Source: Perkinsus olseni (Eukaryota; Perkinsozoa; Perkinsida). From it: a DNA stretch of 23,283 bases. Positions 1-10,127 of the stretch are shown piece by piece. The notes under the pieces are model-generated. The model was not told where the DNA came from and did not search any database. It saw only the letters and a list, made by a program, of their open reading frames with translations. The stretch is from NCBI GenBank assembly GCA_013115125.1, contig JABANN010000523.1, positions 1-23,283 on the forward strand. The letters are read 5' to 3'. The first letter of the stretch is position 1, and each line of letters opens with the position of its first letter. Both the position numbers and the translations under genes were made by a program.

Positions 1-1450
1 TTCCGTACTCGTCCAGGTGACAGTGCACGAGTCGAAAAACCGGATATGCTAAGAATTTGTGGAGGGGTGTAGAGAGGCTGTGTGCATCACCTCCTCTTAC
101 CAGTCCAACGTCTCTTTCCGAAGGTGCCTCCGTGCATTGGCCTGTAACCGAGTCGAAGTTCGAACTGCAAGGGTTTTAGCCAACCTTCCTATGCATCTCA
201 CCAGATGACTCCACGATAGCTCGGCTGGCGTCAAGTCTACTTTTCGAAGGGTCCCACTGCCATTCAGGACCCGACTCCACCGAAATCTGCACTCCAGATG
301 ACATAGTCGAGTACCACTCTCTCCATCACTTGCCGACTATCCCGGACAGCCTCTTCCTCCCTGCTGGACCGCTCCATGCTTCCATGCCCGTTCTCGGTAT
401 CCCAGGGGATATCGATCCTGACTCCCTTGGGGAACACCGCCGGCTTCGCTTCGCCGGACTTCACATCATTCTGGTCTGAATCGTGAGCACTCCTATACCA
501 CCGCAGCAGATCCGATACCCGCCTCTTGAGTCAACGACAGATACTCCCTGAGAACTTGGAGAGAGGCGGCGGCGGTCGGGGGTCGGGGTTGAACTCCTCG
601 CTTCTGGTCCCAACTGGCCCACACTACTATGGTGTAGCTCCTGACGTGCCTCGTCCTGGCTACTTGAAGTATGGGCTAGCCTACCTCAGTCTGGCCGACC
701 TTTCTGGCCAGCTTCTGCAGCGCCGCAGGCTCACTGGGGACCTGTGGACTGCCGGTGGTTTGGGTCGTCTTGGCACCTGGCGAGCAGGTGAAGCCACTCG
801 AGAGCTGCATTACGTCACTTTGAATGTATTTATGCCGGAGGCCTAGAGCAACGAGATCTTCGAGAGTATCTTCAACTCCGCAGCATCCCGGTTTAACCAT
901 CCCACCTAATGCAGGTGTCTTCTGTCACCGAGGCGCCTGCTATTACATTCAGCCCAGCCACTATTGCCGTACACTTCCATCAGCTTCGGTACATAACTCC
1001 CCCATAGCCCGTACCTTGACGCCCAGGTCAACTTGGAGTAACGGGAAGCCGCTCACCGTCCTCCGGCCTTGCTCTGCCATCCCTGTCGATATTCCTCCAG
1101 TGACGGTGCTGTGAGGGCTTCGTAGAGCTCGGCGTATCTTAGGTTGAAGCGAGTCAGTGTCAGAATGGTCTCCTCACTATCAGCGACCCCACTCAGTCTT
1201 CGAGCAAAGAGGCTTTATCTTCTCCAACACTTGTGCCATATCTTCAACCATCTGAGTTTGAATCACCGCATGACAGCACGTCGATAGCGGAACTGGTGCG
1301 GGCAGGAGGCTTCCCAACACTCACGGCTCTCTCGACGAGAGGCCCGTTCGCACCTCTACTGTGCTCCTCGTCTCCTTCTGTGAGGAACAGGAGCTCCAAA
1401 AACTCCTGACCACCACCAGCAGCTGCTCGCCGTCTCCCCTGCATCGACAT
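1..1450 (-). CDS. Unrecognised multi-exon gene, 3' end beyond the left edge
   Basis: I do not recognise this protein. The likely start is the ATG at 1450 (MSMQGRRR...), about 110 bp after the stop of the upstream minus-strand gene. Exon 1 (1450-1325) ends at a strong GTGAGT donor, and the next exon begins at 1251 in phase 0. Further coding stretches read as amphipathic helices: one with FNLRYAELYEAL near 1130-1170, one with LEDLVALGLRHKYIQ near 800-880, and a charged stretch with VSDLLRWYRS and VMERVVLDYVIW between about 520 and 290. An apparent stop at 264 can be avoided by an intron beginning in the DFG-GVGS stretch, and coding-like exons continue towards base 1 (near 225-190 and 150-95), so the gene probably runs out of the window. 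Exon borders between 1240 and 300 are uncertain. No catalytic motif is visible. Confidence 0.45.
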
Positions 1451-1558
1451 GATGGCCTACCTGCCTGTACACTCGGAACTGTGCAGCCCTCTGCTCTGCC
1501 GCCGTGGCCGATGAGTATCTGCCGGAAGGTGACCGCCGCCGGGTCCCTACCCTTAGAC

Positions 1559-4500
1559 CTACAGCTTCGTCACGAGCCTGAGCAGGTCACTCCACCGTCC
1601 CGCCATGACCACCGATCGGAAGTATTCAACCTAGCGCAGTGGAGAGGGCAGTGAGGAGGAGGCCATAATGGCAAGACCCCCAGCGCCGTACAAATGAAGC
1701 TTACAGCATCATTCTCATGGGGCGGGCAGAGCCTAGTGTTGGTCTCAGTCTCCAGGGCTTGCAGCGTCGAGTACAGTCCATGATCGTGCCTACCATCGCA
1801 AGGGTCCCGAGGAGGGCCTCGACTGGCCACTTACAGGTATCTCAGCATAAGCAAGAGTACGGCATGACGACTCTCTTGCCCATCTCCCCCGGACGATGAG
1901 CGGCCTCCTGCTCCCTCGAGCCGCTCCACAGCGCTTGCCATCAGTAGACCAACCCTGCTCGGTAATACGAGGAACCTGTGGGATGGTACCAGCAGAGCTA
2001 CGTCGCTGAACGTGCGTGTCAATGGCCCGGCCGCCACCCACATGGTGAATGTTCCAATTGACAACACAAATCAGTATCTTTGGCCTCTGCAATTATCATG
2101 AGTACGTTATGTACAGTCTCATCGTCATCTTCATCATCATCGCCTGTACTTCACCATCGGCGTCATTATTTCATCCGGTAGGGCCACAGACAAGAGTCTC
2201 CGCACTAGAGTTGGTGTCGGCTCATCATCCCCTAGCAAGACGCCCAGCAGCGGCAACAGCTGCTCCCGCAGAAGTGAAGTGAGGCGGGCCCTCAGAGCCC
2301 CATCCACGTTATACCTGAACAATCTGCGTATGACCAGCCCACCGAGGGAGGTGGGAACAGGTAAGGAACCTAGCAGGGTGACAGAGGGAAGGAAAAGGCG
2401 ATCAGTACCGGAATACTTTCCCCGAAAATATCGTTGTTCCGACTTGTAACTTACAAGTTTGGTCGCCATGATAACTATCGATAGGCTAGTAGACAGATTA
2501 CATCCGATCGGTAGTGTGAAGGGCCGTGGATGCGTGATGGCGGATTTTTTATCGGGCTTTGAGGCCAGTGGGGGTGTCCGATTGAACTCTCTAGAATTTT
2601 CGAAGTGCCCCTAGGATTGAATCCGAGGCATAAAAATGATCCTTAGAGACTCAGAAGAGGCGGTCTACTCCAGGTTTGGGATGGTGGCCTACGTCTCATC
2701 ATCTGCCAACATCTGCATGGTGATATCAGAGAGGCTCTTAAAGGCCCTGAACCTCACGTCCGCTAGCTCGGAGTGGGTGTGGGATATTATCGACGGTAGC
2801 ATACTGCGGACGAAGCAGTCGCAGAGAGGCGGCCCTCCTTCTGACACGACAGCGGTAGTCCGAGGGAACACGGAAGCAGCGCCCACCGAGGAGGACTCCG
2901 ACTTGGGCTGGCAGGCCTTCTATCATCAGTAACTGTAGGTGCTGCAGACCAGCGCTGGTGCCTGCAAGTAGTGACATCCCTGCCGATGGTACGAGGGCGG
3001 GCCTACCGCTCCTAGGGCTCCCACAGGGGGTCTGCCAAGCGGCTATCCTCGCTACTGATGGGAGGTGGGATTCGGTCAAGACACCTGAAAGTCCTTCAAT
3101 GAGGAGAGGGTTCTCGCTGATGGTAATGTGCACATCTGGCCATGTTGGAGCTAGCTAGCAGATGCATGATGATGTTCAGTGCTCGAGAGATGTTCATGTT
3201 GACGCTAGAAGATGCTGATCCCCGGCGGAGCGAAGCAGACGAGGAAGCCGAGGTCGAGGATGTACCGCTACGACTGCTGCTGTACCGAGGCGACGGAGTC
3301 GGGTTCGAGGTAGTGAGGGCGCGGAGGTCGGTGACCTGAGAGCAGAGCATGGACCTGCCGAGAAGGGATGATGAACAGCCTCTTCGAAAGCGCTCATATA
3401 CTCGAGGAGAGCAGCAGGAAATAAGCGACTTCATTGCGACTGTTCAACAAGGGAGGGTCCATCCCGTCGTCCTCAGAAGGCCCCCGGGGTGCAGTACGGC
3501 GTCAGTGAGGCACTGCCATAAACAGATGGAGACGGCGTCGACCACGACGCTCAAAGCTCGCTGCAAGTATGATGCCGTGTCCTCATCTTCGCTATCGGCA
3601 TCTCGAACAGCATCGGGGGCCCGGCAGATCCTCTCGAACCTCATGGCGAAGTTCTGAGGGGGCAAGCGATGACGCCGGACCGTCGAGTCTCCCGACCTTA
3701 TCGAGGGCGCAGTGGAGGGCATGAGCTCCGATGTTGCCGGTAGAGGGACCTCGGATGAGGAAGAGTCGGGCCAATAGGAGTATCGCCTTTCCACGGGACT
3801 AAGGGACTGTAGTGAACTGGGGAAGGGCTGGTAGTAGCCTACAACGCTAGAGAGGCGCGGTTGTCCTAGAACCGACAGAATCTCGCCAACGAGGCCCTCA
3901 GCGGTGGCAGCATCGAGTCGAGCATGGGAGCCCAGCAGCCGCAGACCGAACGAGACCTGAGTGGCGACTGGTGTTGCACATGCTGATGGTGGTCGGCTTA
4001 CTCCCGATGAGACCGCTCGCTGGGCGTCCGACTCTGCGCCAGCTCGCCCAGCTAGCCGCAAGCCACTCATGCACACTTGCAGGAGCTCGGTGGAGGTGAA
4101 TGGAGACGGGACCAAGTTGAGCCTACGATGGGCCATCAGCAGGTCTACGGCGGGGGGCCCTACGTCCTATCGAGGGCCGCCAGGCAGGTAACCCTCACTC
4201 GAGGACTCACTGAACTATCACAGCCAGCCTTGGCAAGCCTACCGAGTACCTTAGCGACTTCAAGCTCAAACGGGCCGACTAAATGTCAGACCATCAGAGT
4301 CGTGACAACGGCTAAGGAGGGAGCATGAGCCCGACCTGCGCGGATATATTAGGCGTGAGGAGGTTGGTCGAGACCCAACCATCGGGGGCCATCAACGCTA
4401 TATTCCGCAGCGTTTGGGCAGCCAACATCAACAGGCCATGGACTTCGAGGTCATCACCATTAACCTGAGCTGAGTGCGGAGGCAGGGACTCCACAGCCAC

Positions 4501-7500
4501 CGTACCAGGCACGTCTGCACGACTACTGAGACGACCGAGGGAGGCAGGTCCAGCGAGGATGATGAGCAGGTCGATAAAATACCTGGCAGCGAGGCCCGCT
4601 ACCCCGGGGCGGCCCAAGCGCCCTACTGTTCGCGGTGGTGTCGGCAGCAGCAGCCGTCGGTGATTGCTGTTGCGTTGCTACGTAGAACATGAGCTCCCCC
4701 AAGGCAGCCAGAGCCACTCGTCGTATCGCTAGAGAGTTCGAGGAAGTCGGCTCGATGCACTGCTGTAGCATCTGAAGCGACGGCGTCCCTCCCTGCCCGA
4801 CTGTCGGTCGTCGTCTACTGACCTCGAAAAGACCGTATCCCCCATGGGCCCCATCGGTCAGAGTGTCGAAGCTGAGTCCGCTAGCTCCCGCCTCGCTGTG
4901 GTGGCTCACGACGCTAGCTCCGACCATCATCGAATGGCTGCCTCCGGCAGCCGTACAGCCGGGCTCGATGAACGAGGCATGCCGCAGTGCCTTGCCCAGC
5001 ATCTGACCGGACGGCGGCCTACCTCTCGTGGCATGCGGTGATGGAGAGGTACGTTAAGGGTGTCGATTCTCAGTGCTTCGCTCCGCCGCATTATCGTCCA
5101 TTGTCCTCTACTGGATCTCGACGCGTGGTCGGCATCCTTGTCTGGAGGCGAGGCCAGGACCAGCAGCAGGGAGAGGATGGAGGAGTTCAGCACAACATCG
5201 GCGATCTGACAGGGACCGGTCGTGGTAGCAGCAGCCTGGCCACCAGAGGGTCGGACCTCGACCCTCTCTGACAGGTGGTTGAGGTAGGCAATGATAGCAT
5301 GTACAAGGTCGGGTGAAGTGGCGGACCTCAACTGCTGGTGAATCACGGCGATATGATGGTGAACCTGCCAAGGGCTTCAGCGAGGTCTGGCTGTGGGAGC
5401 GGATAGCCGACCTCCTTGTTGAGAGCGGCAGATGTGGCCGATTGTGTGATGGCCGCCACGAAGGCATCTCTGTCGAAGGGCTTGAAGCTGAGCAGCAACA
5501 GCGTTGGTCCGCTCTCGAAGTGCAACGGGATGCCTACGACAGACGATTCTCCCAACCCTTTTGGTTCTCCTTCCCCCCCGCCGGGCTGCTCGCCCCCTCA
5601 TCGACGAAGTCACTCGAGGAGTCTGAATAGCCCGACCGCACATCGGAAGGGAGCAGGGCCAGGCTCGACTCACCGGAAGGGACGGCGTCCTCCTCCTCCT
5701 GGCCAGTGGATATGGGGCTGACCGACTGGTCCGACCAATGAGGGAGGAGCTTGGTGATGGCCGCGGCAACAGTGACCCTCCTGGATTCCGAAGGGGCCGA
5801 TGGATGGAAGACCAGCTGCTGTATCTGCATAAGCGGGCTGCTGGCAGGCGACGGGATGGCATCTACTGTGTGGCGTCGCGTGGGAGGTGTCGGCTGATTC
5901 ACCGCGGACGGAGTCTCCGAGCGGAGCATCTCAGAGCTCGGCGTCTGGACCGTGAGGGGGTTCAAGCGTTGGGAGGAGGTACTGGTGGCGTTCCTTCCGA
6001 TGCTACTGCTGCTAGGGTAGTGGAGACCTGACGAGCAGGGTAGATGACGGTGCCCTGGCAGGCGCCGCCCTACGGTGGCTCGTCTTGACGTAGTCAGCAA
6101 AGTGCTTTTGTGGGGGCAACTCGACATCGAGCAGGTGGTCGAATTGACCCTTCCAAAAGGGGTGACTCAGCAGCCCTGCCCAGTCCAATCGGGTGACCTA
6201 GTCCAGAACAGTCGCCCAAGGTACGGTGACATCCGTACCGGATCCTTCGCCAGTAGACTGTCATCGCCTCCTCCTCCTCCCCCTCGAGCCCTGCCGTGGA
6301 CGAGGTCGGCCATGGTGGAGCTGAGCGGGGTTATGTCCGGCTTCGGGTCCTCCTCCTTAATAAGATGCTGCAGTGATTGGAAGGAGTTGGAGACGAAGGG
6401 AGGGCGTCCAGTGACCTGTGAAAAGCCAGTCTCTTCAACTCGGATGCGGCGGCCTACCAGCTCATGCATGACTATTCCCAAGGCCCAGAGGTCCGACGCG
6501 AAAGAGTGAACGCCTCGGTCTAGGAGGAGCTCCGGGGCCATGTAGTAGGGGGTGCCTGAAGGGAGACAGACCAGCGCTGGACAGGGGGAGGGATGAGGGT
6601 GTTCGAAGGCCGGCTCACCCCGTCTCGGTAGAGGCTTCCCTTTCGCAGACAAGTTCTCCAAGTCAGTGAGCCTTTGACTCATACCGAAATCGCACAGTTT
6701 GAGTCGTCCTTCCTCGGTGAAGAGCAGATTGGAAGGCTTCAGGTCACCGTAGATGATACCGTTACGATGGACGTGGTGGAGGCCCGATATTATGTCGAGG
6801 CAGAAGGCGCGGCACTGAAGAGAACAACAAACTTTCATAAACTAGTATGATGAAGCCCAATCCAAAATGGGAAAATTACAGTCCAAGTTGGATTTTGCAG
6901 ACCCACTGGAATTTTGACTCCAAAAATGTAGGCGTCATTTCAGGCGGCCAAATCAGGCGGCGGTCTCAGTAATTTGGGCCCCAGGGAGCCCAAATTTTGG
7001 GCTCTATTCAGTTGCTCCAGGGATTCACTATTCTGGTCTGAGCTATATTGTTTTGGTGTGTGATTCTACTGAATAGGGGTGGAAACGGTGTAGTGCCACT
7101 AGTGAGGAGATCTCCGCGTTCAAAGAGAGTTTGCATCAATAGCAGGGACGAGAGGAAAGGCAAGTGACTGACCTGATCGGGAGAGACTTTGGAGTCTTGC
7201 TTGAGGACTTTGAGTAGGTCCCCTCCAGCACAGTATTCTGTTATTATCCACAAGTGGTTGCGCGTCTCGTACCTGATGCCAACGACGGGTAGTGACCATT
7301 CTCAGTAGGGTCGGTCCGTACCAGTTGTGGAACCTGAGGACGTTGAAGTGACCCTTGATGTCGTTGAGAACCTGAGATAGGGCGGAGAGGGCCGTCGGGC
7401 CTGACCGGAGCTGCCTCATAGCCATACCGCCACTTCATTCATAACACGACTCCTCCTGCACTTCTCCGTGCTCTTAACGCCGACATATTCTATGGAGTAG

Positions 7501-7571
7501 CGCTTCCGTCCCTTATACACGACAGTGTACTTCCCATGACCGATCTCCTCGTATAAATGGTAGTTGTTCAT
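1559..7571 (-). CDS. ULK4/RUNKEL-family kinase with C-terminal HEAT/ARM-like repeats
   Basis: The N-terminal kinase domain closely follows plant RUNKEL and animal ULK4: MNNYHLYEEIGHGK start, Lys33 in VGVK, catalytic loop IIYGDLKPSN (Asp120), DFG at 138-140, GTPYYMAPE. Exons placed with matching phases: 7571-7434, 7371-7322, 7272-7173, 6814-6619, 6555-6458, 6415-6239, 6197-6074, 6027-5614, 5533-5412, 5364-5053, then from 5002. Later pieces keep the family order: VALAALGELMFYV near 4700, 4122-3843, 3786-3697, 3653 onward, MLPSIISH near 2790, REQLLPLLGVLLGDDEP near 2230, and a last exon ending at 1559. Exon borders at 4700-4165, 3450-2140 and 2140-1830 are not settled. The length (well over 1,300 residues) fits the family. 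RUNKEL acts on the phragmoplast microtubules of plants, and ULK4 is linked to cilia and neurons. The start at 7571 is chosen because it matches the conserved N terminus. Confidence 0.85.
6815..7172 (-). other. Long (358 bp) intron of the ULK4/RUNKEL gene with inverted repeats
   Basis: The intron lies between exons ending ..SPDQ and beginning CRAFCLD, with a GTCAGT donor and a TTCTCTTCAG acceptor. It is about seven times the usual intron length here. It contains a perfect 8-bp inverted repeat, ATTTGGGC at 6972-6979 and GCCCAAAT at 6988-6995, followed at once by a further TTTGGGC. The sequence around 6860-6930 has several short GGATTTTG and CCAAAA motifs. An old insertion is possible but no ends or target-site duplication were found. 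Confidence 0.6.
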
Positions 7572-8175
7572 TACAGTGGTGGCAACTGCTGTATTTAACT
7601 GGCGGTACAATATTCACTGATAGTGGGCCAGCACTAGTGGCCCATAGGCGTAGGACTCCTACGCCGCGTCCAGCCACTGGCCAGGGGCTGCCACATCATC
7701 GATCGCTGGCCGAAGAATGGTCTTCATGCGATCCCAGGCTCCACAGTTATGTCTCGTGCTACGATATTTATTCCTCTCCATTGACCCAATAAACTCAAGC
7801 TATGCTTACAAGAAACCCATGCCGATTCGGCATTGCCGAAGCTGCACATGAAATAGATTGGTAATAGACCTGCCGCTAGACAGCATTCAAGACCTGAGTA
7901 CATACTTTTGACTGAGCACCCGATATCGCTGTCGTCGTTGTCATTAGTTTTGGTGGTAGAGTTGGCGACCGGTTCGAATCTGACGCAGAAAACAGAGAAA
8001 TGCTACCTTGAGCGGTGAACTACCCGGAGGACCAGCATACCGAGTCGGTTCAGGCTGAAATTGAAAACAACGCGCATTCTTCGATCCTCGATACAAACAC
8101 GAGACAAGCAACTACTTCGAAGCAAGGACTGAGAGGTACAAGAAGTTTCTTTTAACGTGATGAGCTCGCTCAGAC
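7572..8175. other. Gap without a recognisable gene
   Basis: This stretch lies upstream of the ULK4/RUNKEL start and downstream of the segment ending at 8176. I see no convincing coding sequence, RNA gene or repeat. It should contain the ULK4/RUNKEL promoter and 5' leader. An in-frame non-ATG extension exists from 7610 to the chosen start but adds no family-like sequence. Confidence 0.5.
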
Positions 8176-8688
8176 TTAGCGGCTCAGTGGAGTCAACGTC
8201 GCAGGAGGGACTTGCAAGGCCACGGAGGCCCCCAGGGATCTCGCTGTCGATCGCCCTGCTGCGTGCCGATATTTGGTAATACCACGTAATTGCTTTATGA
8301 GGGCTCCGAAACTGATCTTGTGACTGCATTGGAAGTTCCAATTTGGAACTCCAGCGGATGGAAATATGGCATCCATTGTCTCCCTCTGATTGCTCTGTCT
8401 TGCCTGATAGACCTCGCTGCTGGATCGAAGAGAACACCCGGAGACCAATTACCTCTCATCAATCCACTCTCTAGAGTCACCGTTCAGAATCGAGCAGTGC
8501 AGCAGAGACTGGTACACCCGTATCATTTCCAAAAAGCCATCGAAAGCGCTCGTCTTGTCACACTGTAGAAACTCTCGCATTATCCACAACTGGCCGACAA
8601 CAGCGTTCATGTTAATGTCATTGGTAATGAGGAAGGAACCTGGCGGTTCTTCGCGCGAGGCATGAGCACTCTTAAGCTCAGCTTCCCA
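8176..8688 (-). CDS. Unrecognised multi-exon coding segment, 5' end unknown
   Basis: Three exons join in matching phase: 8688-8453, 8419-8283 and 8243-8176, giving 146 residues and a stop at 8176. The protein is mixed helical (QLWIMREFLQCDK, GFLEMIRVYQSLLHC, then PSAGVPNWNFQCSH) with no motif I recognise. The first exon follows a plausible acceptor (CTAAC..TTAG at 8700-8689), so more exons may lie upstream. Alternatively translation starts at the ATG at 8610. It sits directly downstream of a retroelement RNase H fossil on the same strand and could be part of that element or an independent host gene; I cannot tell which. The first intron is short (33 bp), which lowers confidence. Confidence 0.4.
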
Positions 8689-8736
8689 CTAAGTTAGTGG
8701 GACTAACTCACGTGATAGTTGGTTGAATGACAGTCA

Positions 8737-8832
8737 AAGGCTTCCTTGGCGGTCACAAGCTTCCCTTCCTGTCGAAGGCTTCCTTGGCGATCACAAGCTT
8801 CCCTTGCAGTTAAAGGCTTCCTTGGCGGTCTC
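8737..8832. repeat. 38-bp tandem repeat, about 2.5 copies
   Basis: Units start at 8737, 8775 and 8813, each opening with AAGGCTTCCTTGGCG. The first two full units differ at only a few positions and the third is cut short. The unit length is not a multiple of three, so each copy shifts the reading frame. It lies at the 3' end of the minus-strand RNase H-like fragment. Confidence 0.85.
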
Positions 8833-9265
8833 GTCAGAGGTCCTTCTGCTCGGAGCGCCAGTCGAGCTAAGACCCGACGCTACACGGGCGACCCGGACGG
8901 TCCGGACCTTCATGTTGTACGATGCTGCTATATTGCAGAAGGCGTCTATGACCTCACCGATCTCTCGGGCTAAGGTCGAGACTTCGATCAGGGTGAGTTC
9001 CACTGCTGCGTTGTCGACGAAAAGGATGACCCATCTGTTGCGAAGGCAAGGGCGAGAAGACTGCATCGCCGTTAATACCGCGAGAAGTTTGAACGCCGTG
9101 ATGTCGTACGTCTCCACCAGCGGGGAAGCTTTGTACTCCGCGGTAACCCCACATGTGAAATAGAAACTCTCTATTAGAGAGCCTTCTCGAAATCCTCCGA
9201 ATGAACGACACCATCGAGGCCACCAGAGTCACAGGTGTCAGAGCCTCTGACTCAGAGTACACCAC
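8791..9265 (-). mobile_element. Retroelement RNase H-like fossil
   Basis: A minus-strand stretch reads like the RNase H domain that follows reverse transcriptase in retroelements: a helix with LLAVLTAMQSS, then WVILFVDNAAVELTL with the typical FVDN core, then a long helix, and a terminal VASGLSSTGAPSRR resembling the usual VPS..N.AD.PSR end. The spacing of these blocks fits DIRS/Ngaro or other LTR-kin elements, but the family cannot be fixed from this piece. No reverse transcriptase, integrase or terminal repeats were identified around it. It is a broken, partial copy; divergence from the motifs suggests it is not recent. Confidence 0.5.
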
Positions 9266-9718
9266 AACCTGCGGCGAGCAGAAAGACCCATAGGTGACAG
9301 CAGGGAGGCTCAGTACCGAGAGCTAGCCGGCATGTCTCGAGCTACGGTAGGTGGTACTCCAATGTTGGAACCCAAGATTCTGTCGTGATAGTCACCCTTA
9401 GAAGGGGCCACGTCCCGCGTACTAGTCCCCATTACACGGGGAGAGGCTTCGGCGGCATAACGAAACGGGGTTGTGAGTTTCCTTTCTGAAGAGACGGTTG
9501 GCATGGGCGAGGCATATTGTAGTTGGGATAAGAGTGAATCAACTCGCAAATCACAGAATTCGTGAATCATAACCGGGTGACCGACATCAATTCATGTAGG
9601 GACACCACTCATTCAGTGTCCGGGTCCTTCAGGGGTACATGATACCGCAACGGGTATTCCACCAATTATTCAAATAACTAGTCACGGGCCAGCGGCGCGC
9701 TTAGTATATCCACAGCAA
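9266..9718. other. Gap, possibly flank of the retroelement fossil
   Basis: No gene is supported here. A minus-strand reading from about 9570 to 9310 is open but matches no family I know. It may be remote debris of the neighbouring retroelement or simple intergenic sequence. Confidence 0.4.
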
Positions 9719-9759
9719 TTTAAGAAGCTAGATTTTCGCCGAAAATCTAGCTTCTTAAA
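9719..9759. repeat. 41-bp near-perfect palindrome, 20-bp arms, 1-nt centre
   Basis: The left arm 9719-9738 (ending GATTTTCG) is the exact reverse complement of the right arm 9740-9759, with a single C at 9739 between them. It is followed by more short complementary A/T-rich motifs (GAAAATTTTC, CCGAAAAT) up to 9795. It sits between the decayed hydrolase copy and the retroelement fossil. Confidence 0.95.
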
Positions 9760-9800
9760 GAAAATTTTCACCGAAAATTTTTCGGATTTTCGCCTAGAAA

Positions 9801-10127
9801 GCTATATCGGAGGCGATTCTCCAGAAACTGTGATGAAGGCCGTGGAGTCGGTTGCCCCTGTGCCCTTCAGCGAAACAGCATTCTCCGACGATGGGCCATT
9901 GCGGATCGCCGCTGTCGGAAAGAATCTGGACTTCCACCGTTGTTAGTACAATCAGAAGGCTGCATACGCAGTGCGCCGCATAGGGTCTCACCTTGGTGAG
10001 ATCTGCCGGCCTCCTGAGTCATTCCTAAGGTTCCCAGCCAACTCCTTGAAGTGTGGAAGACGATGACTGCTACTCGGTCTCGGGTCTTCGGCGATGCCAC
10101 CCGGAATAATACGAGAATTAGTGTGCG
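9801..10127 (-). pseudogene. Decayed partial copy of the C45-family hydrolase
   Basis: This stretch is homologous to the last third of the neighbouring hydrolase at 12621-10846 and lies in the same orientation. It keeps the HTN motif, the GIAEDP..PSSSHRL segment, an intron with a donor after the LTK/LLK position, and the ILSDSGDPQWPI block. Relative to the intact copy it has lost a few bases just after WPI, which puts the remaining TAFIT.SGE block in another frame, and it ends in a stop near the border where the intact copy continues. No N-terminal half (with the catalytic Cys) is seen upstream. It looks like the remnant of a tandem duplication followed by decay. Confidence 0.7.

Noticed and set aside
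3444-4136. Single uninterrupted 230-codon gene on the minus strand
   Set aside because: Family alignment shows it is several ULK4/RUNKEL exons plus read-through of short introns.
6972-7010. Relic of a dinoflagellate/perkinsid spliced leader
   Set aside because: AGCCCAAATTTTGGGCTC resembles the leader core only loosely and is better explained as a local inverted repeat.
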